In this document: piece by piece, positions 1-8,986 of the stretch
Numbering within the stretch: the first letter of the stretch is position 1
How the letters are laid out: every line of letters begins with the position of its first letter
Assembly (NCBI RefSeq): GCF_900099685.1
Contig: NZ_FNDW01000006.1
Coordinates: 186,001-250,000 of the forward strand
Source of the DNA: Chryseobacterium taeanense
Lineage (GTDB): Bacteria; Bacteroidota; Bacteroidia; Flavobacteriales; Weeksellaceae
Direction: 5' to 3'
DNA length: 64,000 nucleotides
Notes under the pieces: generated by a model
Databases searched by the model: none
Seen by the model: only the letters and a program-made list of their open reading frames with translations
Told to the model about the DNA's origin: nothing
Made by a program: the position numbers and the translations under genes

Positions 1-2
1 TT

Positions 3-749
3 GAATATGACTATGCAAACAATACCATTCTGCTTTTGCATTCTGCCTCAGATGGATATGACAGTGTATTTTTGTCTAAAATCCAAATCTCGGATGGTGC
101 ATTTGTCACCGGATTCTCAAACGGAGGAAGAACACCGAACTATTCATTTACAAACGCCCCTCGTCTATATATGTCACAGATTAAAGTGCTTCCCAATTCC
201 AAAATAGTGGTGATAGGAAATGTAAGCAATTTCTGGACAGCCAATATTAATATGCAATTAATCTTAATGAGATTTAATGGCAATGGTACAATTGATTATT
301 CAGCATCATCCAATGGCTACCAGATATTTAATACGACACCGCCGTCAACAGGAGTAAAAGCCGAAGACATTCAAAGACTGTTCGTTCTCGATGAAGGTTC
401 ATTCGTTCTCAGCTATTCCGGAAGTAGTGGTGGAGTGTATGGCTATTCAAGTTATTTAACCAAATTTACCGGTGCTTTTTTAGGAATGAACGATACCGCT
501 GTTGACAGAAGCCAAAGTTCATTGATACTGTACCCGAATCCTGTTGGAAATACATTTACCATTCAAAACAAAAATAAAGGAAATGACAGTTTTGAATACA
601 GAATTTTCGATGTTTCAGGAAGAATAGTGCAAATTGGAAGTTCCAAGTTCAATGCAGAAACAAATATTCAGGAATTACAAAAAGGCAACTACATCATTCA
701 GACAGAGGCGAAAGGTGAGAGGCAATCATTAAAGTTTATCAAAAACTAA
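3..749 (+). CDS. T9SS cargo protein, C-terminal part (5' partial)
   Basis: The reading frame is open at the window edge (frame 3), so the N-terminus and signal peptide lie outside. The last ~75 residues are a type A T9SS sorting domain: a YPNP motif opens it, followed by the usual beta-strand pattern with FDVSGRIV, a GNYII strand and a terminal KFIKN. Such domains send proteins across the outer membrane through the Por/type IX system and are then cleaved. The upstream part is a repetitive beta-rich sequence of the kind found in delta-60 or beta-propeller-like repeat proteins, but no catalytic motif is visible. Function is unknown beyond being a secreted or surface protein. Confidence 0.8.
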   Translation, partial: EYDYANNTILLLHSASDGYDSVFLSKIQISDGAFVTGFSNGGRTPNYSFTNAPRLYMSQIKVLPNSKIVVIGNVSNFWTANINMQLILMRFNGNGTIDYSASSNGYQIFNTTPPSTGVKAEDIQRLFVLDEGSFVLSYSGSSGGVYGYSSYLTKFTGAFLGMNDTAVDRSQSSLILYPNPVGNTFTIQNKNKGNDSFEYRIFDVSGRIVQIGSSKFNAETNIQELQKGNYIIQTEAKGERQSLKFIKN

Positions 750-770
750 TATTCCCGGAAAAATTCTATA

Positions 771-801
771 AAGCTGTCAGTCTGATCTGATGGCTTTTTT
801 T
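771..801 (+). terminator. Rho-independent terminator after the T9SS protein
   Basis: A 10-bp stem (771-780 with 787-796, including two G-U pairs) and a 6-nt loop are followed by a run of T. It lies 22 bp after the stop codon. Confidence 0.75.
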
Positions 802-817
802 ATTTAAACAGATTCCT

Positions 818-825
818 TATTTTTG
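818..825 (+). promoter_or_regulatory. -7 box for the prolyl oligopeptidase gene
   Basis: TATTTTTG is a perfect match to the Bacteroidetes -7 consensus TAnnTTTG, 16 bp before the start codon. No clear -33 TTG was found, so the implied leader is very short. Confidence 0.45.
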
Positions 826-840
826 GGAAAATAGCTTAAT

Positions 841-2949
841 ATGAAATTCAGACCAATATTACTAACCGCCGGAGTCTTGTTTTCGGCGACATTCTATTCA
901 CAAAAAATGATGTATCCCAAAGCATTAAAAGGAAAGCAAACCGATAATTATTTCGGAACTGCTGTTGCAGACCCGTTCAGAGATCTTGAAAATGATTCTG
1001 AAGCTACCAAAAAATGGGTTGACGAAGAAGTGAAACATAGCCAGGATTATCTTGCAAAAATCCCTTTCAGAGAAGAAATCAGGAAACAACTCACTGATAT
1101 TTGGAACTACGAAAAAATTTCTGCTCCTTTCAAAGAAGGTGATTATACTTATTATTATAAAAATAACGGACTACAGGCACAATCTGTACTTTACAGAACC
1201 AACAACAAAACGAAAGAAACAGAAGTCTTTTTAGATCCGAATAAATTTTCAGACAAAGGAACAACCTCACTTTCCCAATTGTCTTTTAACAAAAAAGGAA
1301 ACCTCGCCGCATATTCTATTTCAGAAGGAGGAAGTGACTGGAACAAGATCATTATCATAGACGCTTTATCTAAAAAACAGATCGATGAAACGCTAGTAGA
1401 TGTAAAGTTCAGCGGAATTTCCTGGCAGGGTGATGAAGGTTTCTATTATTCAAGCTACGACAAACCGAAAGAAGGAACCGTACTTTCCGGCATGACCGAT
1501 AAGCATAAAGTCTATTTTCATAAGTTAGGAACAAAGCAGTCCGAAGATCAATTGATTTTTGGAGGAGATAAAACACCGAGAAGATATTTGGGAGCAGGAG
1601 TATCTGAAGATCAGAGATATCTTATTATTTCGGCAGCAAACGCTACCAACGGAAATGAATTATACATAAAAGACCTTAAAAACGGAGGAGATTTTGTGCA
1701 GATTAATAAAGGTTTTGATATCAACGCCGATATAGTCGATACACAAGGAGACGATCTTTATATTTTTACCGATAAAGATGCACCGAATATGCGCTTGGTG
1801 AAGACCTCCATTAAAAACTCGACTCCTGAAACATGGAAAGATGTAATTCCGGAAACGGAAAATGTCTTGGGAATCACAACAGGCGGAGGATATTTCTTTG
1901 CTACCTATATGGTGGATGCGATTGATCAGGTAAAACAATACGACAGAGCAGGAAAAATGATCCGTGAAATTACACTTCCCGGAAAAGGAAATGTTTCTGG
2001 TTTTGGAGGAAAGGAAAACGAGAAAGAATTGTATTTTTCATTCACCAATTATATTACACCGGGAACAACGTATAAATTCAACGCAGATTCCGGAAAATCT
2101 GAGATTTACCAGAAGCCGAAGGTGAAATTTAATCCTGACGATTATGTCTCTGAACAGGTTTTCTACAACTCAAAAGACGGAACGAAAATCCCGATGATGA
2201 TTAACTATAAAAAAGGAACTAAGCTCGATGGTAAAAATCCTACAATTTTATATTCTTACGGAGGTTTTAATATCAGTTTGCAGCCTGCATTCTCTGTAGT
2301 CAATGCCATCTGGATGGAAAACGGTGGTATTTATGCCGTTCCGAACATCCGTGGAGGTGGTGAGTATGGGAAAAAATGGCATGATGCCGGAACAAAAATG
2401 AATAAGAAAAATGTATTCAACGATTTCATCGCTGCCGGAGAATATTTGCAGCAGAAAGGATACACTTCCAAACAGTTTATGGCTCTTTCGGGAAGATCAA
2501 ATGGAGGACTGCTGGTGGGTGCAACAATGACGATGCGTCCCGATCTGGCAAGAATCGCTTTCCCGGGAGTTGGCGTGTTGGATATGCTGAGGTATAATAA
2601 ATTCACAGCCGGAGCTGGCTGGTCGTACGATTACGGAACCGCTGAAGACAGCAAAGAAATGTTTGAATATTTAAAATCCTATTCTCCTGTTCATAATGTA
2701 AAAGCCGGAACATGCTATCCTTCCACCATGATTATTACCAGCGATCATGATGACAGGGTGGTTCCTGCGCATTCTTTCAAATTCGGAGCTGAGCTTCAGG
2801 AAAAGCAGGCATGCGATCATCCGATTCTTTTAAGGATTGAAAAAAATGCAGGTCACGGAGCAGGCAGATCTACAGATCAGGTGATCGGAGAAAATGCAGA
2901 CTTGATTTCTTTCGCTTTATTTGAAATGGGGATTAAAAATTTAAAGTAA
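841..2949 (+). CDS. Prolyl oligopeptidase family serine peptidase (S9A)
   Basis: At 702 aa this has the normal length of the S9A family, which cleaves short peptides after proline. An N-terminal signal sequence (about residues 1-20, ending near FYSQK) suggests export to the periplasm. Residues ~25-430 form the seven-bladed propeller that gates the active site, and ~440-702 the alpha/beta hydrolase domain. The catalytic triad is visible: Ser553 in GRSNGG, Asp638 in DHDDRV and His672 in NAGHGAG. It is a single gene with terminators on both sides. The likely role is peptide scavenging together with the secreted protease downstream, which is inference. Confidence 0.93.
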   Translation: MKFRPILLTAGVLFSATFYSQKMMYPKALKGKQTDNYFGTAVADPFRDLENDSEATKKWVDEEVKHSQDYLAKIPFREEIRKQLTDIWNYEKISAPFKEGDYTYYYKNNGLQAQSVLYRTNNKTKETEVFLDPNKFSDKGTTSLSQLSFNKKGNLAAYSISEGGSDWNKIIIIDALSKKQIDETLVDVKFSGISWQGDEGFYYSSYDKPKEGTVLSGMTDKHKVYFHKLGTKQSEDQLIFGGDKTPRRYLGAGVSEDQRYLIISAANATNGNELYIKDLKNGGDFVQINKGFDINADIVDTQGDDLYIFTDKDAPNMRLVKTSIKNSTPETWKDVIPETENVLGITTGGGYFFATYMVDAIDQVKQYDRAGKMIREITLPGKGNVSGFGGKENEKELYFSFTNYITPGTTYKFNADSGKSEIYQKPKVKFNPDDYVSEQVFYNSKDGTKIPMMINYKKGTKLDGKNPTILYSYGGFNISLQPAFSVVNAIWMENGGIYAVPNIRGGGEYGKKWHDAGTKMNKKNVFNDFIAAGEYLQQKGYTSKQFMALSGRSNGGLLVGATMTMRPDLARIAFPGVGVLDMLRYNKFTAGAGWSYDYGTAEDSKEMFEYLKSYSPVHNVKAGTCYPSTMIITSDHDDRVVPAHSFKFGAELQEKQACDHPILLRIEKNAGHGAGRSTDQVIGENADLISFALFEMGIKNLK

Positions 2950-2966
2950 AAAGATTAAAAAATTAT

Positions 2967-3006
2967 AAAAAACGGATGCTTATTTTAAAAGTGTCCGTTT
3001 TTTTTT
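2967..3006 (+). terminator. Terminator after the prolyl oligopeptidase
   Basis: A-rich arm plus ACGGA (to 2976) pairs with TCCGTTT (2994-3000), followed by T6 to 3006. Confidence 0.7.
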
Positions 3007-3048
3007 GCTTAAAACTTTTGTAAATATTTAATTTGAAAGATAATATTC

Positions 3049-6000
3049 ATGAATATGAAATCTAAAACTTTATTAATTTGCTCATTCATAAGTCTCAGTA
3101 CAGCTGTTTGTGCACAAAAATGGGAGCCTGCATCACAGAAATTTTCTGAAATAAGAAAAGGAGTGGATGTACGGTACTCCTACAAATTTGATATATCGGT
3201 ATTAAGAAACATGCTTTCAAATGCCGTAGAAACCGGAACGGGTGCCAAACCGGTGATTATTTCCCTACCTACAGCAGAAGGAAAAATTGAAAGATTTGCC
3301 GTCTACAGCAATCCCGTGGTAGAAAAATCTATGGCAGATAGATATCAACTGGGCTCTTATGTGGGAGTGGGAGTTGATGATCCTTCAAAGTATCTGAGAT
3401 TTAGTACTTCCCCGACTGAAATTCAATCTATGATTATTAAAGATGGTGTATTTCAGTTTATAGAGCCTATCAGCATTGATAAAAAAACTTACGGTGTATT
3501 CTATAAAACGAAGAAAACAAAAAGTGATAACGGCTTTGAATGTACTACTGGTGAAAAGAACTTCAAAGACATTAAAGCATTAGAAAACAATGGAAGAAAC
3601 AGTCTTTCTAATGTAGGAATTACCAACAGACCTGCTACTACGAAATATAGAACCTACAGACTGGCACTATCAACAACAGGTGAATACACGAAGAAATTTG
3701 ACCCTACTGGAGGAATCACAAACACTGTGATACAAATGAACGCTACCATGACTCGCGTGAATGGTGTTTTTGAAAAAGAATTCGGAATTAAATTAATTGT
3801 TCAGGATTTACCAAATATTATCTATACAGATCCCTCTACAGACCCATATACAAATAATTTAAATTTACAGTTACAGCAGACATTAACGTCACAGGTTGGG
3901 AATGCTAATTATGATATGGGACATGTATTTAATGCTTCAGGAGGTAATGGTAACGCCGGATCTATTGGTTCGACATGTGTAAATCCTGCAACATCAACTT
4001 CTTTGGCTAAAGGTTCTGCCTTTACTCAAAATACAGATCCTACAGGAGACCTTTTTGATATTGATTATGTTGCTCACGAAATGGGGCATCAGCTGGGAGC
4101 CAATCATACTTTTTCCCATGTTTCTGAAGGATCCGGAGTAAATGTAGAGCCGGGAGGTGGAACAACTATCATGGGATATGCAGGAATTACAGGAGATAAT
4201 GTACAGAATTATACTGATGCTTATTTTCATTATTCCTCAATCAATCAGATATTAAACAGTCTGGATAGTAAAACCTCTTGCGGAACATCGGAAGCAATTA
4301 CAACAAATGTTCCTCCGGTAATTTCTCCTCTTATGGCTTATACTATTCCTAAAGGGACTGCTTACTATTTGGAAGCATCCGCTACGGATACTGATCCAAT
4401 TAAATATGCGTGGGAACAGTACGACAGTGTTGATTCTTATAATTCCATTTCCGGGGATAGCGGATGGGGCTACAATGCTCAGGGAGCTATCGCGAGATCA
4501 TATTTCGGAACAACCAGCGGAAGAAGATATTTCCCAAGTCTCCCTAGTGTGATGGCAGGTAATCTGACAGATAAAGTAAAATGGGAAACGGTTTCATATA
4601 TTCCGAGAACCCTCAACTATGCAGTTACAGTGAGAGATGAAAATGCTACAAGACCATTGCTCATTTCATCCGAAACCACCGTTACTGTTGGTGGTGACGG
4701 GCCATTTAAATTCTCGGGCCTAACACCTTCTACCATTTTGTATAATAATGCATCAAACACTGTAACTTGGGATGTCGCTAGTACTAATACAGCCCCATAT
4801 AATGTATCTAATGTAAAGATTGAATATACAACCGATCTTGCAAATGGAACAACGTGGACAGAGTTGGTCGCTTCAACCCCTAATACAGGAAGCTATACTT
4901 TGCAAATGCCTTCCGGCTTAACGGGTGCAGTAAAACTTAAGATTTCTGCTATTGGAAATATATTCTATGCGGTTTCTCCTCAAGTAACTATTGGTACCGC
5001 TCCAACATCTACTTCCGCAGCTCCGACAGGTGTGGCAGCATTAAGTAACGAAATAATGAAAACAACTGCAAGACTGTCATGGAACAGTGTACCCGGAGCA
5101 ACGTATTCAATACAATATAGAAAAATAGGACAAACCAACTGGTCTAATACAACAAGCACTATAAATTCTGTTTTGCTAACAGGGCTTGAGGATAAGTCTG
5201 ATTATGAGGCTCAGGTTGCCACTGTAGTTAATACCGTTGTTGGAACTTTTTCTCCAAGCTACACTTTTAAAACAAAAGGATTGAAAACAGGAGTGGATTA
5301 TTGCTTAATGACTACCGGAGGAAATAGTTTTGCCAGTTTCTCATACAATAGTGGTTTAGCACAATTTATTTTAAGCAATTTGACCTATTCAGAATTGTAT
5401 TACAGTACAATCTTTAGTACATATAGAGATTTTACTGAAGATGCAAACAAATTAATCAACCTAACGAAAGGAACGCAATACACTTTTTCTTACTTTAATG
5501 TAGGAACCACAGCTTCAACATATAATGATAATATGGAAGTATGGATTGATTATAATAGAAATGGTATTTTTGAAACTTCTGAAAAGGTAGGTTCTGTAAG
5601 CACAGATCCGCCGGCTAGCGGGCAATACACAGGATCATTTACATTTACTGTTCCTACTACAGCTTATTCAGGAGATAAACTTTTACGAATGAGAGTTGCC
5701 AATACGTTCTTTAATACAGCTTCAGGTCCATGTGGCAGTCCTTCTGTTCCAGTAAGTGGTGGAGGTGTTATTTCACAGGGATCTTTTAAGGATTTCTCTG
5801 TTAAAATTTCTGATTCAAACCTTGCAGTTAATGAAACAAAAGATTTAAAATCTGAAATTTCTATCTATCCAAATCCAGCCGATACATTTGTTGAAGTCAA
5901 GAATCTGAAAGGTAATGCAGACTATAAGGTCTATAGTGCAGATGGAAGATTGGTTCAGACAGGTAAAATTGATAATCAAAGAATTAATGTGTCAGATCTG

Positions 6001-6072
6001 ATAAAAGGAGTTTATGTGATTACCATTAAAGATGATTCTAAAACATATACAACTAAATTGATTAAAAAATAG
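3049..6072 (+). CDS. T9SS-secreted reprolysin-like zinc metalloprotease
   Basis: This 1007-aa protein starts with a signal peptide ending in AVCAQ. The metzincin zinc-binding motif is complete: HEMGHQLGANH with His343, Glu344, His347 and His353, followed by a Met-turn in the TIMGYAG segment. Downstream come a fibronectin type III-like domain (about residues 655-745), a GEVED domain (about 800-920, with a DYNRNG stretch) and a type A T9SS sorting domain beginning at the YPNPAD motif. The protein should be secreted through the type IX system and degrade extracellular protein. It is monocistronic, with terminators before and after. Substrate cannot be read from sequence. Confidence 0.93.
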   Translation: MNMKSKTLLICSFISLSTAVCAQKWEPASQKFSEIRKGVDVRYSYKFDISVLRNMLSNAVETGTGAKPVIISLPTAEGKIERFAVYSNPVVEKSMADRYQLGSYVGVGVDDPSKYLRFSTSPTEIQSMIIKDGVFQFIEPISIDKKTYGVFYKTKKTKSDNGFECTTGEKNFKDIKALENNGRNSLSNVGITNRPATTKYRTYRLALSTTGEYTKKFDPTGGITNTVIQMNATMTRVNGVFEKEFGIKLIVQDLPNIIYTDPSTDPYTNNLNLQLQQTLTSQVGNANYDMGHVFNASGGNGNAGSIGSTCVNPATSTSLAKGSAFTQNTDPTGDLFDIDYVAHEMGHQLGANHTFSHVSEGSGVNVEPGGGTTIMGYAGITGDNVQNYTDAYFHYSSINQILNSLDSKTSCGTSEAITTNVPPVISPLMAYTIPKGTAYYLEASATDTDPIKYAWEQYDSVDSYNSISGDSGWGYNAQGAIARSYFGTTSGRRYFPSLPSVMAGNLTDKVKWETVSYIPRTLNYAVTVRDENATRPLLISSETTVTVGGDGPFKFSGLTPSTILYNNASNTVTWDVASTNTAPYNVSNVKIEYTTDLANGTTWTELVASTPNTGSYTLQMPSGLTGAVKLKISAIGNIFYAVSPQVTIGTAPTSTSAAPTGVAALSNEIMKTTARLSWNSVPGATYSIQYRKIGQTNWSNTTSTINSVLLTGLEDKSDYEAQVATVVNTVVGTFSPSYTFKTKGLKTGVDYCLMTTGGNSFASFSYNSGLAQFILSNLTYSELYYSTIFSTYRDFTEDANKLINLTKGTQYTFSYFNVGTTASTYNDNMEVWIDYNRNGIFETSEKVGSVSTDPPASGQYTGSFTFTVPTTAYSGDKLLRMRVANTFFNTASGPCGSPSVPVSGGGVISQGSFKDFSVKISDSNLAVNETKDLKSEISIYPNPADTFVEVKNLKGNADYKVYSADGRLVQTGKIDNQRINVSDLIKGVYVITIKDDSKTYTTKLIKK

Positions 6073-6093
6073 GAAATATAACCTTATATTTAC

Positions 6094-6126
6094 ATCCCGG
6101 GCAAACGTCCGGGATTGTTATTTGTT
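6094..6126 (+). terminator. Probable terminator after the metalloprotease
   Basis: ATCCCGG (6094-6100) pairs with CCGGGAT (6109-6115) around an 8-nt loop. The T tract is interrupted (TGTTATTTGTT), so termination may be weaker. Confidence 0.55.
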
Positions 6127-6198
6127 GACGAACAGTTATTTATGAAAGTTTTCTCTTTCGTTTAAAAAAATTAACTTTACTGAGATAAAAATATTGAA

Positions 6199-8316
6199 AT
6201 GCGAAAAACAATTTCTGTTAAAAAACCGGATTTTAACATATCATCAAAGAATACTGAAATCTACAGTTTTGAGAAAGACGGATTACAATTAAAATCCTCT
6301 TATAAGGCAGAAGACGTTAAAGATAAAGAATTAACCCATACCACTCCGGGAATAGAACCTTATTTGCGAGGTCCTTATTCTACGATGTATGTTCAGAAAC
6401 CCTGGACAATCCGTCAATATGCCGGATTTTCAACTGCAGAAGAATCCAATGCCTTTTACCGGAGAAACTTGGCGGCAGGACAAAAAGGTCTTTCTGTTGC
6501 CTTCGATCTGGCGACCCACAGAGGGTATGATTCGGATCATGTAAGAGTAGTCGGCGATGTTGGAAAAGCCGGGGTGGCGATCGATTCTGTCGAGGATATG
6601 AAAATTTTATTTAATGAAATTCCATTAGATCAGATTTCCGTTTCCATGACGATGAATGGAGCTGTTTTGCCGATTCTTTCTTTTTATATTGTTGCTGCAG
6701 AAGAACAGGGCGTTTCGCAGGAACTGCTTTCAGGAACGATTCAGAATGATATTTTGAAGGAATTCATGGTACGGAATACGTATATCTATCCGCCGGCACC
6801 TTCCATGAAGATCATTGCCGATATTTTTGAATATACATCGCAGAATATTCCGAAGTTTAATTCGATTTCGATCTCAGGATATCATATGCAGGAAGCTGGT
6901 GCTACACCGGTGCTGGAAATGGCTTACACCCTTGCAGACGGATTGGAATATGTTAGAACCGGAATCAAAGCAGGAATGAACGTTGACGATTTCGCACCAA
7001 GACTATCTTTTTTCTGGGCTATTGGAATGAATCACTTTATGGAAATCGCAAAAATGCGTGCCGCGAGATATATTTGGGCAACCCTTTTGAAGCAGTTTAA
7101 TCCACAAAATCCTAAGTCTTTAGCACTAAGAACACACTCGCAAACTTCAGGTTGGTCATTAACTGAGCAGGAGCCTTTCAACAATATTACCAGAACAGCG
7201 ATTGAAGCCCTATCTTCAGCATTAGGCGGAACACAGTCTCTTCATACCAATGCTTTGGATGAAGCTATTGCCCTTCCGACAGATTATTCAGCAAAAATTG
7301 CAAGAAATACCCAGATTATTCTTCAGCAGGAAAGTGGAATTTGCGACGTGGTAGACCCGATGGGAGGAAGTAATCTGGTAGAAAGTCTTACCCAGCAAAT
7401 GATCGAAGAGGCGATGAAATACATTGATGAGGTTGAGCAGGAAGGTGGAATGACAAAAGCCATAGAAGCCGGAATTCCTAAAATGAGAATTGAAGAAGCG
7501 GCAGCTAGAAAACAGGCAAAAATCGACAGTGGTGAAGAATTTATTATTGGCGTAAATTCATTTAAATCAGCTTTAAAACAAGAGGCAATTGAAATCTTAG
7601 ATATTGACAACACGGAAGTTCGCAGAAAACAAATCGAAAGATTAAATAAAATAAAAGCAGAAAGAAATTCTGAAAAAGTTGAAGAAATTCTAAATGAAAT
7701 CCGCGAATCTGCAAAAACAGGAAAGGGAAATCTTCTCGCATTGTGTATCGAAGCGGCACGCAGAAGGGTAACGCTTGGTGAAATGAGCGATGCTATGGAA
7801 GAAAGTTTTGGAAGATATAAAGCCAACATCAGAACAATTTCAGGAGTTTATGCCATGAATGCAGGAAAGAACGAATATTTTGAAAAAGCCTTACATCTGA
7901 CTCAGAAATTTGAGGAAGAAGAAGGTCGCCGTCCGAGATTAATGGTTGCCAAAATGGGACAGGACGGTCACGACAGAGGTGCAAAAGTAGTTGCCACTGC
8001 GTTTGCCGATATGGGATTTGACGTAGATGTCGCCCCGTTATTCCAGACTCCGGAAGAAGTGGCGAAGCAGGCCGTGGAAAATGATATTCATATTCTGGGA
8101 GTTTCTTCTCTGGCAGCCGGACATAAAACGCTCGTTCCACAGGTTGTGGAAGAATTGAAAAAACTTGGTGCCGATGATATCACGATCGTTGTTGGGGGAG
8201 TAATTCCGCAACAGGATTATGAATTTTTGTATGCCAACGGAGCCGACTTTATTTTCGGACCGGGTACCAATCTTCCAAAGTGCGCAGTGGATATTTTGGA
8301 GAAATTTTTAAATTAA
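6199..8316 (+). CDS. scpA: Methylmalonyl-CoA mutase, large (catalytic) subunit
   Basis: At 705 aa this matches the B12-dependent mutase that interconverts succinyl-CoA and (R)-methylmalonyl-CoA. The N-terminal TIM-barrel holds the substrate-binding region (for example the RGPYSTMY segment near residues 53-60). The C-terminal cobalamin domain carries the DxHxxG motif at Asp589, His591 and Gly594. In many bacteria this subunit works with a smaller MutA subunit; no mutA is adjacent here, so the enzyme either acts alone or its partner lies elsewhere. The likely role is propionate and odd-chain or branched-chain carbon metabolism. Neighbours give no pathway context. Confidence 0.95.
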   Translation: MRKTISVKKPDFNISSKNTEIYSFEKDGLQLKSSYKAEDVKDKELTHTTPGIEPYLRGPYSTMYVQKPWTIRQYAGFSTAEESNAFYRRNLAAGQKGLSVAFDLATHRGYDSDHVRVVGDVGKAGVAIDSVEDMKILFNEIPLDQISVSMTMNGAVLPILSFYIVAAEEQGVSQELLSGTIQNDILKEFMVRNTYIYPPAPSMKIIADIFEYTSQNIPKFNSISISGYHMQEAGATPVLEMAYTLADGLEYVRTGIKAGMNVDDFAPRLSFFWAIGMNHFMEIAKMRAARYIWATLLKQFNPQNPKSLALRTHSQTSGWSLTEQEPFNNITRTAIEALSSALGGTQSLHTNALDEAIALPTDYSAKIARNTQIILQQESGICDVVDPMGGSNLVESLTQQMIEEAMKYIDEVEQEGGMTKAIEAGIPKMRIEEAAARKQAKIDSGEEFIIGVNSFKSALKQEAIEILDIDNTEVRRKQIERLNKIKAERNSEKVEEILNEIRESAKTGKGNLLALCIEAARRRVTLGEMSDAMEESFGRYKANIRTISGVYAMNAGKNEYFEKALHLTQKFEEEEGRRPRLMVAKMGQDGHDRGAKVVATAFADMGFDVDVAPLFQTPEEVAKQAVENDIHILGVSSLAAGHKTLVPQVVEELKKLGADDITIVVGGVIPQQDYEFLYANGADFIFGPGTNLPKCAVDILEKFLN

Positions 8317-8377
8317 AATTAACTTTTTAAAAGTATAAGTTGCATAGCTTTTGTATAGTTTAATGAAAATTTTCATT

Positions 8378-8878
8378 ATGGCTTATACAGTAGTTTCAGT
8401 ATTTCCGGTGACTGTAGATACAGAGGAAATAAAAAAAGAATTAAAAGAAAACGGTTTTAGCGAAGCAAATATTATTGTTTCAAAATCAAATCTAGAAAGT
8501 GGATTGTCACCTGACGATTACCATGAAGACGAGCAGACAAAAGGTTTTTTTGAATATACTTTTGCTCATGATGCAGAGATGCTGGAGGCTTACCGTAAGC
8601 ATAGTATAGGTAGAAATAATGTGATTGTTTATGCCGAAAATATTGAACAGGCGATGAGCGCAAATTCGATTTTAAATAAACAAGGTGCTCTTGAAGTCTA
8701 TAGAAAACCAACTGAGAATAAAACAGATATTCCTGAAGGAATGACCGAAGAAGAATACAATGGAATCATTGCCAAGGCAAGACATAACATTTATTTCCTG
8801 GGCTCCCAAAGGGTATATCATTCTAACATCATTGAAGGAATGGATGACCCGATGGATGATTTGGGATCAAAAGATTAA
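8378..8878 (+). CDS. Hypothetical protein, general-stress-like alpha/beta domain
   Basis: About 166 aa from the ATG at 8378; an upstream in-frame ATG at 8363 and TTG at 8351 would only add a short extension. The N-terminus (AYTVVSVFPVT) and the pattern of acidic helices resemble ferredoxin-like domains of bacterial general-stress proteins, in which two repeats alternate beta strands and helices. There is no signal peptide, membrane segment or catalytic motif. The C-terminal stretch is conserved-looking (LGSQRVYHSN). Function is unknown. A strong terminator follows. Confidence 0.7.
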   Translation: MAYTVVSVFPVTVDTEEIKKELKENGFSEANIIVSKSNLESGLSPDDYHEDEQTKGFFEYTFAHDAEMLEAYRKHSIGRNNVIVYAENIEQAMSANSILNKQGALEVYRKPTENKTDIPEGMTEEEYNGIIAKARHNIYFLGSQRVYHSNIIEGMDDPMDDLGSKD

Positions 8879-8886
8879 CTATATAT

Positions 8887-8918
8887 AAGACTGACCGAAA
8901 GGACAGTCTTTTTTATTT
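8887..8918 (+). terminator. Terminator with GAAA loop
   Basis: AAGACTG pairs with CAGTCTT and an inner CC pairs with GG around a GAAA loop; TTTTATTT follows. Confidence 0.85.
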
Positions 8919-8944
8919 ATGGTTATGATAAATGAAATGATATT

Positions 8945-8976
8945 GAAAAAAGAACAGCTCCGCTATCGAAGCTGTT
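8945..8976 (-). terminator. Terminator for the TonB-receptor gene (minus strand)
   Basis: AACAGCT (8953-8959) pairs with AGCTGTT (8970-8976). On the minus strand the stem is followed by CTTTTTT, and on the plus strand by T7, so it could work in both directions between the convergent genes. Confidence 0.75.
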
Positions 8977-8986
8977 TTTTTATCAA

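Noticed and set aside
7323..7829. 168-codon minus-strand frame inside the methylmalonyl-CoA mutase gene
   Set aside because: Shadow of the mutase coding sequence, with biased composition and no start context.
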